From positions 558,001-622,000 of the forward strand of contig JAQYUZ010000001.1 in NCBI GenBank assembly GCA_033819885.1: 64,000 bases of DNA, written 5' to 3'. A program made the position numbers and the translations under genes. The notes under the pieces were generated by a model that saw only the letters and a list, made by a program, of their open reading frames with translations, did no database searches and was not told where the DNA came from. This document shows positions 25,711-37,495 of this stretch, piece by piece (position 1 is the stretch's first letter; the number at the start of each line of letters is the position of its first letter). The stretch comes from Microbotryomycetes sp. JL201 (taxonomy: Eukaryota; Basidiomycota; Microbotryomycetes).

Positions 25711-28385
25711 TTACGGTTGCAATCGCTTCGGGTCACTACATAGTGTTCCCGAGTCAGCTCTAATGTGCCATGCAAGGCCCAATAGCACAATAAAACGCAC
25801 CGAGGGAATAGCGATGCTCGTCGAATGTTGTTGAGCTTCAAGAACAACATGACGACGCGCTCGAGGCCTGCACCGAGACCAGATGTCAGTGCCTGGCCTG
25901 GGCAACCAGCACACTTGGGCTGAAGGTAAATAAAACACTGACCGATACCACCACCGGCATGTGGAGGTGCGCCGAGACGGAAACCATCGACGTACGACTT
26001 CATGTCGTCAGGGTTGATGCCGACAGACTTCATGCGCTCTTCCAAGAAAGCAGCGTCGTGCACACGTTGCGCACCAGACAAGATCTCTTCACCCCGCATG
26101 AAAAAGTCATACGAGTTGGACAGTTTCTGGCAACGGCGGTCACGAACCTTCAGTTAGCTCGCGAGAATCACAAGCGTAGGCCGCTAGCCGACAAGCTCAC
26201 CTTGTCATTCGGATCCGGCATAGTATAGAATGGTCGCAGCTCGAGCGGGAACTTGTCGATGATGTAATAGTCGGTGCCATACTTTTCCTTGATCAAGACA
26301 CCAAGAGCCTTTTCGGTCGTTGTGCTGCTCAGCGACTATGAAGTCAATGACCTAGACGGTCGCTCACGAGCGAACACTACGCACCTCATGTCGTCATAGT
26401 CTCCGATAGGCGCAGGCGGCGTGCCCTGCTGGACACCGGCCTCTTGCAGGATCTTGATGGCGTCCGTGTATTTGAGCACGAGCGTCTCTGGCAAGAACGT
26501 AAACTCGTCGTGCGGGAATTGCTTTTGGACAACCGAGATCTCGTCGGCAAACTGCTGCTTGAGGCCGGCGAAAATGTGCTTGAGCATGCCGTCAATCGTT
26601 TCCATAACCTCATGGTAGTGCTCTTCGAACGCCATTTCCAGATCGAGACCCATGAACTCGGTCATGTGTCGGTGAGTGTTGGAGTCTTCGGCGCGGAACA
26701 CTGTGGACGACGTGAGGCTCAGATTCGGTAAGCCAGGCCGGAGGTTCGTCAGGGGAGCTCACCTGGACCAATCTCGTAGACTCGCTCCATGTCGGCAGCA
26801 ATACACATTTGCTTGGCGAGCTGAGGAGACTGAGCCAAATACGCGTTGCCTAATAGCAACCTGTGCGTCAACGTCCCGAAGCGCTTTGCGAGCCGATTCA
26901 CGACAACTCACCCTTAAAGTACGACACCTTGAATACGGACGAACCAGACTCTGTGGCTGCGCCTTGCAGCTTTGGAGTGTGGATCTCGACAAAGCCGTGC
27001 TGGTTCAGAAACTCGCGGAACAGGTTGCAAACGCCAGACTGCATTTTAAAGATGGCTTGGTTCGTGATAGTGCGCAAGTCCAGAATGCGGTTGTCGAGCC
27101 GAGTGTCAAGCGCGACAGTGACACCTTCGGCATCGTCGGCAGGGCGTGAAGCATCGACCATCGTGAACGGCAAAGTGTGAGGAGCTTCCGAGATGACGTG
27201 CATCTCCTTGACTTTGATCTCGGCGTCCTGGACCGTGCAGCTCTTGACGGCCTCCAAAGGCTTCTGTACAGTACCTTTGACCAGCACAATGCTCTCGGGA
27301 TTGACCTCCTCGGACCAGCGGACCATCTTCTTCGAAACAAGGTCGGGCTCGACTTGAACTAGGCCCTGGATTGTGTGGTTCTGCTGGCGGAAGACGAGGA
27401 ATACCATTTTGGCGCCTGTGAAGAGGAACATGATCAGCACTGAGGGTACAAGGAAGGGCCCTCTAGTGAGGAGAGCTTGCCTTGAGCGCGAGTTGTCTGA
27501 AGACGTGCACGGAAGATGACGTCTTGGCCCTCGTTCTTTTCACTGAGCTCGGCGAAGTTGATGCGCTTCATGTCTAGAGTGAGTTTTCCGCTTGTCAGTG
27601 TATTGCTTGTTGACAGTTGCTCGGTTCAATTTGAGACTGACTCGTCCGTTCTGCCGACTGGATCAACGGCAGCTTGCCGTATCTGTCGGCCGAATAGTCC
27701 TGTGCAATGGCGTCAGTGCCAGCTGGAATTTTGAGCTATGTTGCAGTGCTTGCCTGATCGGCAGCTTCTTTCGCAGCTCGCTCGCGTTGCTCCTTCTCGA
27801 GCCTGGCCTGCTCCTTCTCGCGTTTCTGTCGCTCTTTTTGTTCCTTTGCAGCACGCTTCTTGGCTTCAGACTTGGTCTCCATTTCTCCATTCTCCCTGCA
27901 CGGCGCCCAGAACAGTGTGAATAGGTGAACTGGCTCACGCAACCGAGTGACCGAACTCGGACGGTGAAGCTCGGCCTCGGCCGGACCAGACCCAGCGACC
28001 AACGCAAAGGCAGCAGCTGTCTGCTGTAGCAAGGTATGACTTACTTGAGCTTTGGCGTCGGGTCCTCGTTCGGGTACTGCGAGTAGTCGGTTGACGGGCG
28101 AGCGTGCGTGTGCGCCGGTGCGGCTGCACTGCTGTTACCGCTGTGGACGTTTGTGACTTCGGGGCTCTGTGGGCGTGAGCCCGAAGGCGAGTTGGCGCCT
28201 GACTTGTCGCTGTGGTGGCTGCCGACGTGCGTGAGCTTGTGCAGGAGCGCGCTCGCGCCGTGGTGATGCTTCTTCGTTGGTGTGTCGGTTCCCGTCATTC
28301 TTAAATGGGTTTGTCCGAGGTAGATTGTGCGACGAGGATAGCGAAGCGGTGTGACAGCGGCAGAGGCTCGCAGGCGACTGAGCAT
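25711..28385 (-). CDS. DPS1: Aspartyl-tRNA synthetase
   Basis: Eleven exons encode a class IIb synthetase. An N-terminal extension has a His/Ser/Pro-rich part and a Lys/Glu/Arg coiled segment ([18 protein letters not shown]), like the RNA-binding extension of yeast AspRS. Next come the OB-fold anticodon domain ([15 protein letters not shown]) and the catalytic core with motif 2 ([15 protein letters not shown]) and motif 3 ([12 protein letters not shown]), ending FPRDPKRLQP in a 25-nt last exon. Introns 27700-27753 and 27416-27480 both have GC donors. Two in-frame starts are plausible: 28385 gives an Arg-rich, acid-free leader ([19 protein letters not shown]) resembling a mitochondrial presequence, and 28298 ([10 protein letters not shown]) gives the cytosolic form. 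Enzyme identity is firm; dual targeting is inferred. Confidence 0.92.
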
Positions 28386-28696
28386 CCACCGTTAAAGGTA
28401 GAAAAGGGATCGCCGCGTCATTGGCTATGAAGTGCTTGCGGAGTTCCGGCGGCAACACAGTTGAGGACACGTGTAATTTCATCTTGATGTGTAGTATAGA
28501 TGGGTATCTTAAGCTAGCTAAAACAGAGCACAATGAGGATCGACAAAGCCAAATGGAAACAAGTCCTCTCGGGACTGAAGCGTGGTAGAAAAGCGGATCA
28601 AAACGTGGAGAGGAGAGCTAGCATGAGATCGGAACGTAGACTATGCTTGGTGGATGCAGAGGAGAGCAAGTCGAGAAACCTCTTCACGCCGACGCA
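28386..28696. other. Intergenic region upstream of DPS1
   Basis: This is 311 bp between the DPS1 start and the G-beta stop, with no recognised gene. It holds the DPS1 promoter. Confidence 0.5.
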
Positions 28697-30079
28697 TCAT
28701 GCCCAGACCTGCACGGTGAACACCAGCGTCAGTCAAGCGTGCCAGGCAAGGGGGCAGCTACAAAACCCTACCTTAAGCATACTGTCCCATGAGCCCGTGC
28801 ACAGAGCCATGCCGTCCGCCGAGACGCCAAGGCAGCTGACCCTGTTTTCGTGACCGGCCAAGACGCCTACCCTCTCACCCTTCAGAGTGTCCCACACATT
28901 ACAGTTAAAGTCGTCGTATCCGGCAAACAATAGTCGGCCAGAGACTGAGAACGCGACCGAGGTGATGCCGCATAGAACATTGTCATGAGTATACTGATTG
29001 AGCTCTCGGTCCGCTCGCAGGTCGAATAACCGGCATGAAGCATCATCTGAACCGGTGGCGAATGCATCGCCGTTGGGAAAGAATCTGGGCGAACCCGTAC
29101 GTGCGTCAGATCCGAGGATGACTGTTCTAGGCACGATGATGCTCACTGTACAGCATTGATATCTGACTCGTGTCCGGTGAACGTCTGGACTGCTTTGCCC
29201 GTTCGAATGTCCCAAACTTTGGCCGAAGCGTCACAAGCGCCAGAGACAAAAATGTTCTGGTTCGGCCCAAGAGACAAGCTGTATAGAAGCACGGCGTCAG
29301 TTTAATGACGTGGATCGGATGTGAGCAGCGAAAGACAAAGCGCACCTCATGACATCGCCGGTGTGGTCGTTGAATTCGATCACTCGTACGCCCGCATCAA
29401 TGTCCCAGAGCATGCACGTCATGTCACCGGAGCTTGTCAAGATTTGTCTATCGTTGAGGAATCGACAGCAAGACAAATAACCAGTATGTGCGCTTAGCTC
29501 GCGTGCGACCTTTACATTCCCTTCTTTTGACCGGAGGTTGTAAATCGAGCAAATGTTGTCGAGGCCGCCGCATGCAACGAAGTTGCCCGACGGCGAGTAC
29601 GCGCACGTCATGACCCAAGAGGACCGCAATGGAATCGCGTGCACCTTGTTGGTTGTGTACGCGTCCCATACGATCAGTTTGCCGTCTTGCGAGGCTGAGA
29701 CGAGGTGCCGCTTGTCTTGCGACCAATGCATGGCGTAAATTTTTGCGAGATGTCCCTTGAGTGTCCGTCGCGGTCTCATTGTCACTCTTGGCAATGGCTC
29801 GATTTCTTGGGCCATGGCGCGGACTGTAGCCGCAGGTGGAGCCCGAGACAAAAGGAAGCGCAGCACACGGCGCGCGGTGAGTGGCCCGGGCGAGCGCGAG
29901 TAGGAAGGCAAGGGGTGCAGGACTCGGGGGTCAGCGAGATGCTAGTGCGTCGCTGTCCTAACAGACGCACGATTTGTGTCTGCAAGCTGTTCGCGCTTTG
30001 CCCTGATCTTCTCCTTGAGCGTCTCTGCCTCTCGTCGGGCCGCCGCAATCTTTTCCTGAATGTCTGATGAAGCCGACAT
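28697..30079 (-). CDS. Heterotrimeric G protein beta subunit
   Basis: Five exons encode a canonical G-beta. The N-terminal coiled-coil helix ([20 protein letters not shown]) pairs with G-gamma, then [20 protein letters not shown] leads into seven WD repeats (for example [49 protein letters not shown]). The C terminus is SMLKVWA, with the last four codons in a 12-nt terminal exon (28708-28697) after an intron with a GTAGGG donor. The first exon starts at 30079 and ends in phase 1 after ADTN. It would act at the plasma membrane in pheromone or nutrient signalling. Yeast STE4 is a divergent homologue; the sequence is closer to the Gpb1/Git5 and animal type. The upstream gap of 824 bp is the second longest in the window. 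Confidence 0.95.
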
Positions 30080-30903
30080 GATTGCCAGGCCACTGGACGG
30101 TTCCTGTGCTATGGTTGACCCAGACCGCTAGGCTGCAAGCCATAAGATCCGGCAGGAGAGTGGAGGTGGGCTTGTGTCAGCTCGAATGACCCGTCATCAC
30201 GCACGCCGCGTCGCTATTGAGTCTCTACACAACCGCCACCTGAGCTTCTTTGGGCACGCACAGGTCGTCGTGACGAATAGTGAGAAGCAAGCCAAGCGGT
30301 TGCCGGTCGGCGTGCGGCCGTGACAGGCTCGTGAGCGGCGTCTGCGTCTCGGCGCACGGGGCGCGGGTTCAGCCACGCCCGCGCGCACGCACCACGTCCA
30401 TCGGCCACGCTCGACGACAGCACAACAATGCAACTCTTCCTCACATGCCTCGTCCCGCATTGTACTCACCACAGCGTAATGTAGGCGAGAGATGGACTGC
30501 TGCCCTGGGTTGACGCAGGGCACGTCCGCGCCGCGATGGACGTCCGAGTGACACAATGCCACGAAACTCAGACTGCCAGACGGAGCCGCTGATCGAGCAA
30601 TTGGGCGGAAACACCCAGGAATGTGACTGAACGAAACTTGAAAATCGACGGGCGCCAGGGAGCACGATGGAGAGCAAGCAGTGAACCGAAGCGCTTCGCC
30701 TCAATGTCGCTTATTTGAACAGAACAAAATAAGCAGTCAAGCCCGGCACTTTCATCCCGTTTAAGTTTCATTGGATAGTTGTGCGTAACCATGCTTGCCA
30801 GGATAATGCAACATTGGAAAGTGCTGCGGCCGAGCTTGGCCCGAGCGGCTGCGCTGAATCGAATCTCGTTCACGGCAGTCAAATAAACCTCTCTTGATCC
30901 GTT
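30080..30903. other. Long divergent intergenic region
   Basis: This is 824 bp between two divergent genes. Frames of up to 121 codons occur on the minus strand, but they are Arg/Cys-biased, mutually overlapping and like no family. It probably holds both promoters and long 5' leaders. Confidence 0.5.
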
Positions 30904-33900
30904 GTGTCAGATTCAATTCGTCGGCCATGCGTTGTTGAGCAGGGTCGATCTCATTCACGTACAGCTCTCGTCCGCTCAAACGTCATGAACGCCGAACGAT
31001 CGGCCGACTCGCAGTCAAGCAAACCAAGCAAGCAACCAGACGGGCACCAAACGATGAATGATGATGATCAGCGTTTCCATATTGACGAGCACAATGCGCC
31101 GCCCGGGCCGCCCGCGACCCCGGCAGAAGCGACATCAGCACCATTGCAGCAGTACGAGTTTGTCATGGCAGCGGATAGCTCGAGTCAAATCAGATGGCCC
31201 CGCAAACATGATGGCGCAGGGATCAAGCGCGTGTTTGTCGGTCCGCACTTCGTTGGACAAGGTTCGACAGAGAGGACCAACAGCAGGCAGAGCATGCAAG
31301 GCATCACGGCGACGGCAATCTCAGCGGGAGCTACAAGTACATCTCAGCTGACATCGACCGTGCAAGACGATTCTTCAACAGACTCGGACAGCGATCGCAG
31401 CAACGGCGGTAGCCAAGATCGTCAAAGTCGCCACAAGCGCCGAAGAGACCAAAGAAGCCGGCTCCCTACAGGCGAGACTGTTCACGCAAACTCGCGCAAG
31501 TCATCCGACCACAAATGGGTCGGCGAATCATTCGAGATCGGAGGCGATGTCAGAGAAGCTATGGCTAGACGACAACGACGGCGTCGTAGGTCGTCAGAAT
31601 CGACTGCCGGGCGCATCAAGGACTCAAGCACCTTTGTGACGGCTCGCACACATCAGCCGGCAGCAGCGGCCAAATACCAGCCTGAGCAGCCGCCACCCGA
31701 CGTTGAGTCACATCTGCCACCTGACATGGCGCACGGACTTCTCAGAAGACCATCAGATCCCCCGATTACAGAGACAGCGTCTCTGTCCGCAGCATCCCCC
31801 CCTGAAGAGCTCGCCCCAACTCCCGATCCAAACGTTGCCGTCACGTCGACACGATCAAAACATACAATCCCAAGCGGCCTGGGCAATGGCTTCCCGCCTA
31901 TGTCCACCACAGATGCAAGCTCTGTCAGATCTGCCCCTCTACCACGACCTATCATAGGCCGCGCAAAAACATCTGAAGAAGCACCACGAAAAGCGACCGT
32001 AAAATTTTCAAACCATCTCGACAAGGCACCGAGACTCGTAGGTGACTTGCCGCCCGTTCCAGCAGAAGAGGTTCTCGCGCGCCCGGTGCCGGACACCATG
32101 GTTCCTGATGACGTCCAAATGCCACCACCGCGACCACCGCGACGGCGCGATGACATTCTCGCGAAGGAACGTATGCTCTGCCGAGTTGATTGGACAGTCA
32201 GGGAAGACCTGCCAGATTTGTTTGATGAGCACAATGCGAGAAAATTTCCGACAAGACACGAAGGATTTGAAGAATTTGGCGTCATCCTCAGGCGCAATCG
32301 CGTTGAGCTGTGGACGGAATATGTGAGCTTCTATTTATCTCCTACTAACCGGACCATAAACTCACAGGTCGTTCTTTTATCCCAGAGAAATCCCGCTCTA
32401 TCACTTATGGCCGGCAAAAAGAAGCTCAAACATGTCATTCCGCTCAGGAAGACGCAGACGAAACTCTCTTTATACTCGTCCGTCGATGGCATCTTCTGCC
32501 TCACGCACCGTGCTTCAGCGACAACTGTTGTCAGTTCGGCTTCAAGAGCATCGACAGCGACGTCCGTCAAAGTCGACAGAGAAACGGACGACGAAGACGA
32601 TGATGTGTCCCGGCCGTGGTGGCGCAAGTCGCGCACCAAAGCGTCGAAACGCGCGTACGTCCACTTTCGGCACTCTGGAACGTCGGTTTACATTTTCAAA
32701 GCCAAGACGATGTCTGTTGCCAAAGACTGGATGTGGCAGTTGTTCATCAAACTTGGTGGCCAAGTACCCCGGTCGATTGAAGTGTCGGTGCCGGTTCTGA
32801 ACGCAAAATTGAAAGCTCCGTTACCACGAGACCTGCCTCTCAAAGTCGAGGGCCAATACTTGTGGCCAGAGGAGCGTGAAGACCAGGGGTGGCGTCTGCT
32901 CAAGCCGTCAAGCGTGATTCGTCTTTGCATGGAGCGCTTGGCCGGCATTCCAGATTTTCAAGAGGTCTGCGAAGAGTACCTTCAAGGGGGTAACGCGCCG
33001 GTTGCACTAGCCTGGAGACGTGGAAACTTTTTGGATTGGGTCAAGACTGGCAAACGCGAGGATGACTGGGCCACAATCTGCGGCATAGCGTTGCGACAGG
33101 TAAGTCAAGACCAAGAAACGAAACTGATCCGAGCTGATATTGGTATCAGACAAATCTAGAGCCCGTGCTCGAGCTACGATTAGCCATGCATGCTCCAACG
33201 ACAGTGCGCCTTCCAGCAAAACGACACGAACCTTGTATCCGCCTGTGCGAACCTCCCGCAGTGGAAGGTTTTCTCATGCGTTTCAGAAAGAATCAGATAA
33301 ATGAGCGAATATATGTCTCGTCCCACGACGGATTCCTGTTTATCTGTCGCCCTTCGTCAGCGCATCCGCCAGAGCCACCAGCGCCGGTCGTCCAAGCGAC
33401 GGAGAACCCGGCCGTTCTGGTCCTCGCTCCATTTGTCGCAGGTTTTGCTAGTTTGAGCAAAGAGCCTCGCAAGCGAGACAAGCTCGTAGCGCGCTTCGGC
33501 AACAGTCGGATTGGAGGTGGCGTTGGGATCAGTGAAAAGAGAAAACGGGAGCGCGCGCTGTCGATGATTGACAAGCAAGCGGAAGCGACTTCAGACTCAT
33601 CAAACGAGAACAACTTGATCGCCGTGTTTAACCAAGCCGAAAAATCTAGATTGTTCAAGCAGATCTGCGACGCACGAGGCTATATTGATTTGCGCGAGGT
33701 TGATTGTGTCGAACCGGACCTCGATCAGGATCAGGAAATGACTGCCAAGATCACGCCAGATCTCGGTGGTGCACAGGGCCTGGCTACTGCACCGGACAAG
33801 TCTCTGCGTGTTCGACAGCGTTCATTTCTCGTCAAGCGCAAGGACGGGCACGTTATGCGCTTTGAAGTCAGTCAGTGCCTTGCCGGCTGCGGCTCCAAAA

Positions 33901-34818
33901 TGCTGACATACGTTATTCTCAAGTGCCATTCGATATCTGTGCGCGAGGAGTGGGTGGGTCGTCTCCGCGCGCTGGTCGCGTACTGGACGCACCGCCAAGT
34001 CGCCACCGCTCGCGATCACATGGAGCTCATCGGGCCCGAATTGCGACCTGCTCATCCAACATCCACACATACACAGCCGCGCAACCGGGACAATGATGCA
34101 GACCCAGACCCTATGCTGCTCACACAAGTGTATCATTTTTGCATTCAGGAATGCTGTCGACCGATCATTTTGTCGGGTCGGTTCTTTGTCAAGAACGGGC
34201 TGAGAGGTATATTCAAGGAACGACGGCTCATGTTGCTTCCCGGAACTTTGATCGAGTGAGCGATGCCCTTATTCCACACTTAACAGCTGGCAACGCAACG
34301 CTTACTATGGCATGACAGGTATCAAGTACATGCACGAGACATGTTTGGTCAACCAATGCTGGGCACGTATCATCGACGCAAGCGTGTCACGTCGTTGCGT
34401 GGATGCTACGTTTATTCCGGTCGCCTGACCGCTCATCTGTTATCGCCGCACAACAGCTCTACATGGGACCCAGCCGATTCTCAGGAAAAGTTTTCGAGAA
34501 TCTATCCTCAGGACAAGTTGATGGTGGCTGATGACGAGGAGGATTGCACGCTCGTCCTGTTCAAGAGGAGCTTTGGCGGATCGGGTCGATTTGGAAAAGG
34601 TGGCAAAACATATGTGTTGAGGGCGAGAAGCATGGTGAGATTGCTTCGCATCCATATCACGGTAAGGGCGCGGCCGGCTGACTCGCGACTGAATGCAGAT
34701 CGAGCGCAATCAATGGGTGTTTGCCCTCAATGCGGCCATCGAGCAACTGGGAGACGCCGAGCACGAGCGCGAAACGAGACTGAAAGACTTTGGCTGGCTC
34801 AAGGACAATGTCTCGTGA
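30904..34818 (+). CDS. PH-domain protein of the Mug56/Spo71 type
   Basis: Five exons, with introns at 32323-32367 (45 nt, TACTAAC branch), 33100-33149, 34256-34318 and 34635-34698. The first 400 residues are Ser/Pro/Arg-rich and disordered. A split pleckstrin-homology region follows: FGVILRRNRVELWTEY, LKHVIPLRKTQTKLSLYSSV, RAYVHFRHSGTSVYIFKAKT and SVAKDWMWQLF. After LRDLPLKVEG-like and IRLCMERL segments a second PH-like unit begins (VEGFLMRFRKNQINERIYVS, YVILKCHSISVREEWVGRL). The last part contains FFVKNGLRGIFKERRLMLLPG, GCYVYSGRLTAHL and a final helix ending LKDNVS. Yeast Spo71 and fission yeast Mug56 have this duplicated PH layout and act at the prospore membrane. The family link is by recall of motif pattern, so medium. 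Start may be 30904 or 30985. Confidence 0.75.
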
Positions 34819-34873
34819 GGTATTGAAAATCATTGTTGCACAACAGACTATCGCATACAACAATCTATGCAGG

Positions 34874-35579
34874 CTAGGCCTTGGGCTTTTTGGCTGGACG
34901 TTCACGACTCGAGTCAGCCAAACTCACGAGGCAGAACGCTGACTGGCTTCTCGATGAACTTACTACCATACTTTGATCGTGAGGAACTCCGACCTGCCAC
35001 ACCAGACAAATCGAGCGCACCTCTGACAATCTTGTATCTGCGAGCGGACGAAACGAGAAGTCTTTGGATTAGCGAGACACGCATACAGGATGTGCATGTT
35101 CAGCGCAGAACTGACTTGGTCCCTGGCAAATCCTGGGTCCTGCCTCCCTTGACCATGACGACCGAGTGCTCTTGCAAGTTGTGTCCTTCGCCGGGAATGT
35201 AGGCGATGATAGCTCGACCCGTGCTCAACTTTACTTTCGCGACTTTACGCATAGCAGAGTTTGGTTTCTTGGGCTTGACAGTGTACACTTTCGAGCACAC
35301 GCCCTTTTTTTGGTAGCAGCCTTCTAGCGCGGGCGTCTTTGGCTGGCGCTTTACGGGCTTGCGCGCGCCTCGTGTGACCTGATTGAGCGTTGCCGTAGTC
35401 GGCCGAGTGGTGGAGAATGCTGCAGAGCCAGCTGGCGATTGTCGCAAGAGAGCCGACGTCGGCCGTGCGGCCGACGACCATTTGTGTGCAACCGACGACG
35501 TCGAGGATGATGCGAAAGGAGCTTGTCGGAGTGTCAAGCGCGCCATGCAGCACGCTAATCTGTTGCCGAGAGCTGCCAT
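34874..35579 (-). CDS. Mitochondrial small-subunit ribosomal protein uS12m
   Basis: Three exons (35579-35116, 35037-34964, 34893-34874) encode 185 residues. A Ser/Ala/Arg-rich presequence ([17 protein letters not shown]) precedes the uS12 body: [75 protein letters not shown] and the final SRSKYGTKKPKA. The protein sits at the decoding centre. The 20-nt last exon encodes TKKPKA and the stop. The first intron has a GTCAGT donor in the middle of the conserved TKYK, which rules out the shorter form ending KSVLR. It is convergent with the PH gene (55 bp apart) and divergent from the GT49 gene (100 bp). Confidence 0.93.
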
Positions 35580-35679
35580 TGCGGAATGAGGCAAAGTCCA
35601 CTGGGCGCGCGACGCATTTTGTATCCTCGACATCCTCACGTCATGTTTCGGTAGTCGGCAACTTGAATCCACGTACGAT
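35580..35679. promoter_or_regulatory. Bidirectional promoter region, uS12m / GT49
   Basis: Only 100 bp separate the two divergent start codons, so both promoters and 5' leaders must share this stretch. I see no defined operator; the role follows from position. Confidence 0.45.
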
Positions 35680-37445
35680 ATGGCAAATCATCGCTTTACA
35701 CTGTCGACAGCGACGTCGTCTGCCGCCGCTCGGCGGCACAAGCGAGTTCGACCAACACCACGAGATCCAGGCGGCAGTGAGCTTCTGCGATGCATCAAGC
35801 AAGCAGTCCGACAGGCTCGTGTCCCCCTTGCTCTCGCCATGCTGCTCGCACTGTGGCGTGTGCTTACGGGAGATCGCAACACAGCACCTACGGCAGAGGT
35901 CGTTCAACTTGTGCCTGCCAATCCATCGAGACCATTTGCCGAGCTCAAATTCGCAGATGGATCAGCTCAAAAGCTGTATGCCGCGCGCAATCGCACCCTG
36001 TCGCAGTCTTTGTCGCACGCAAACCTCGCGGGTGTCGATTTGCCACTTGGCGCACAATTAGCCTTATTTAAGGGGCCCGACGACAGCAAAGCCATCGCCG
36101 ACTTGACTTTTGGGGATGTCTGCACGCCAGAATGGTGCGCCGTGGCGCGACGAGCACGACTTGAAGTGAATGTCACGCTAGCATTGGAGCAGCTGACTCG
36201 AGCAGGTCTGTCCGCTATCGAAGGAGAGACCTGGCCAGCAAGCTTATTGCATCTTGCGCAGGTGCTTCTGATGAGCTTGAAGTCTTACTGCCGAGTCGAA
36301 GGATATGGCGGTCGGACGCTGTCACCCTTGTGACCCAGCTGTCAGTCTCGCGCTTGGCCAGATTAGAGCGGATCCTGGTCGGCTGGAACGGGCCGGTGTC
36401 TGCTACCATCTATCTCACCGACGCAAGCGATGTCAGCATACTTCGCCGGCGGCTGGAGAACCAGAATGCCCTCGGCCGAGAGCGTTGGCAAGATGTCACG
36501 CTCGCCATAGTCAAACCAGATTATACCGTCAGCGAACAAGCTTTGATCAAGAGGCTTCGTTATCCGATCAATAGACTGCGCAACATTGCGCTGAAAGCTG
36601 CGACAACAGCTTATGTGATCGTCGTCGATGCCGATTTTGTGCCATCGCCTGCGATGCATGATTTGCTGCAAACAAGAGGTGTCCAGATCATACGTACAGC
36701 AAGACATTATCCTCGGTCTCCCACAATGCTCAGAACGGCGATCGCGGTCTCTGCGTTCACGCTCACCCCAGAACACTCGGGGCAGTTTCCGTCGACTATG
36801 ACAGAGCTCTCAGCAGCACTCAACGCAAATCCTCCGAGAGCGCAGTTAACGGACAAAAATGCTGGACACGGACCGACCATGCCATCACTCCTTTTGACTT
36901 CGTCGCCTTTCTCGGCGCCTCCTTTGAGAACGCCGACGCGTCCGTGGTGGTCCTATGCGGTGTGCTTCGAGCCCCAATGGGAGCCATATTATATGATACA
37001 TCGAGCATCCCATCCGCTTTACGACGAAAGGTTCTCTGATCAAGGCGGCGACAAACAGAGTCATGCGATACTGCTGAATGCTCTGGGCTTTGAGTTCAAA
37101 GTCCTTCGCGACGTCTGGTTCATGCATCCAGCAAAGGCGTCCCTAGCCTCGAAGGGAGGAACGGCTGCGTCTACCAGCTCTCCTGAGCCTGAAGACGAGC
37201 TTGACGAACGCTGGCCGAGCGCGAGATTGATTGATCCTGACCAAACGGTTCAACATGATGACGCGCACTTCAACTTTCAAGCTCAGAAGGACGAACGCCG
37301 CTTCAGGTATTTTCAAGACTTTCTGCCTGAGGTGGCAAGGGCATGGGGAGGCAACTTCAGATGGTCGAGAGGGTGTGATGCGAGAACGGTCGCAAGAGGG
37401 AGAATATTCGGCAAAGCCAGAGCCACGACAGTTTTTGGACTTTAG
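35680..37445 (+). CDS. GT49 (LARGE-like) glycosyltransferase, type II membrane protein
   Basis: Two exons (35680-36205 and 36262-37445) encode 569 residues. A basic cytosolic stub is followed by one transmembrane segment ([15 protein letters not shown], about residues 48-63), the usual Golgi type II layout. The catalytic domain begins after the intron with [19 protein letters not shown] and contains [20 protein letters not shown] followed by VVDADF, where DAD is the DxD metal-binding motif. Further blocks are [39 protein letters not shown] and the C-terminal [21 protein letters not shown]49 includes the beta-1,3-glucuronosyltransferase unit of LARGE and B4GAT1 in animals; the fungal substrate is not known. 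The intron is supported because it removes the stop at about 36331 and restores the family sequence. Confidence 0.86.
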
Positions 37446-37495
37446 AATGACAATGCTGACAAGCGTGCGCCATACTGATCATGTTGTTGCAACAC

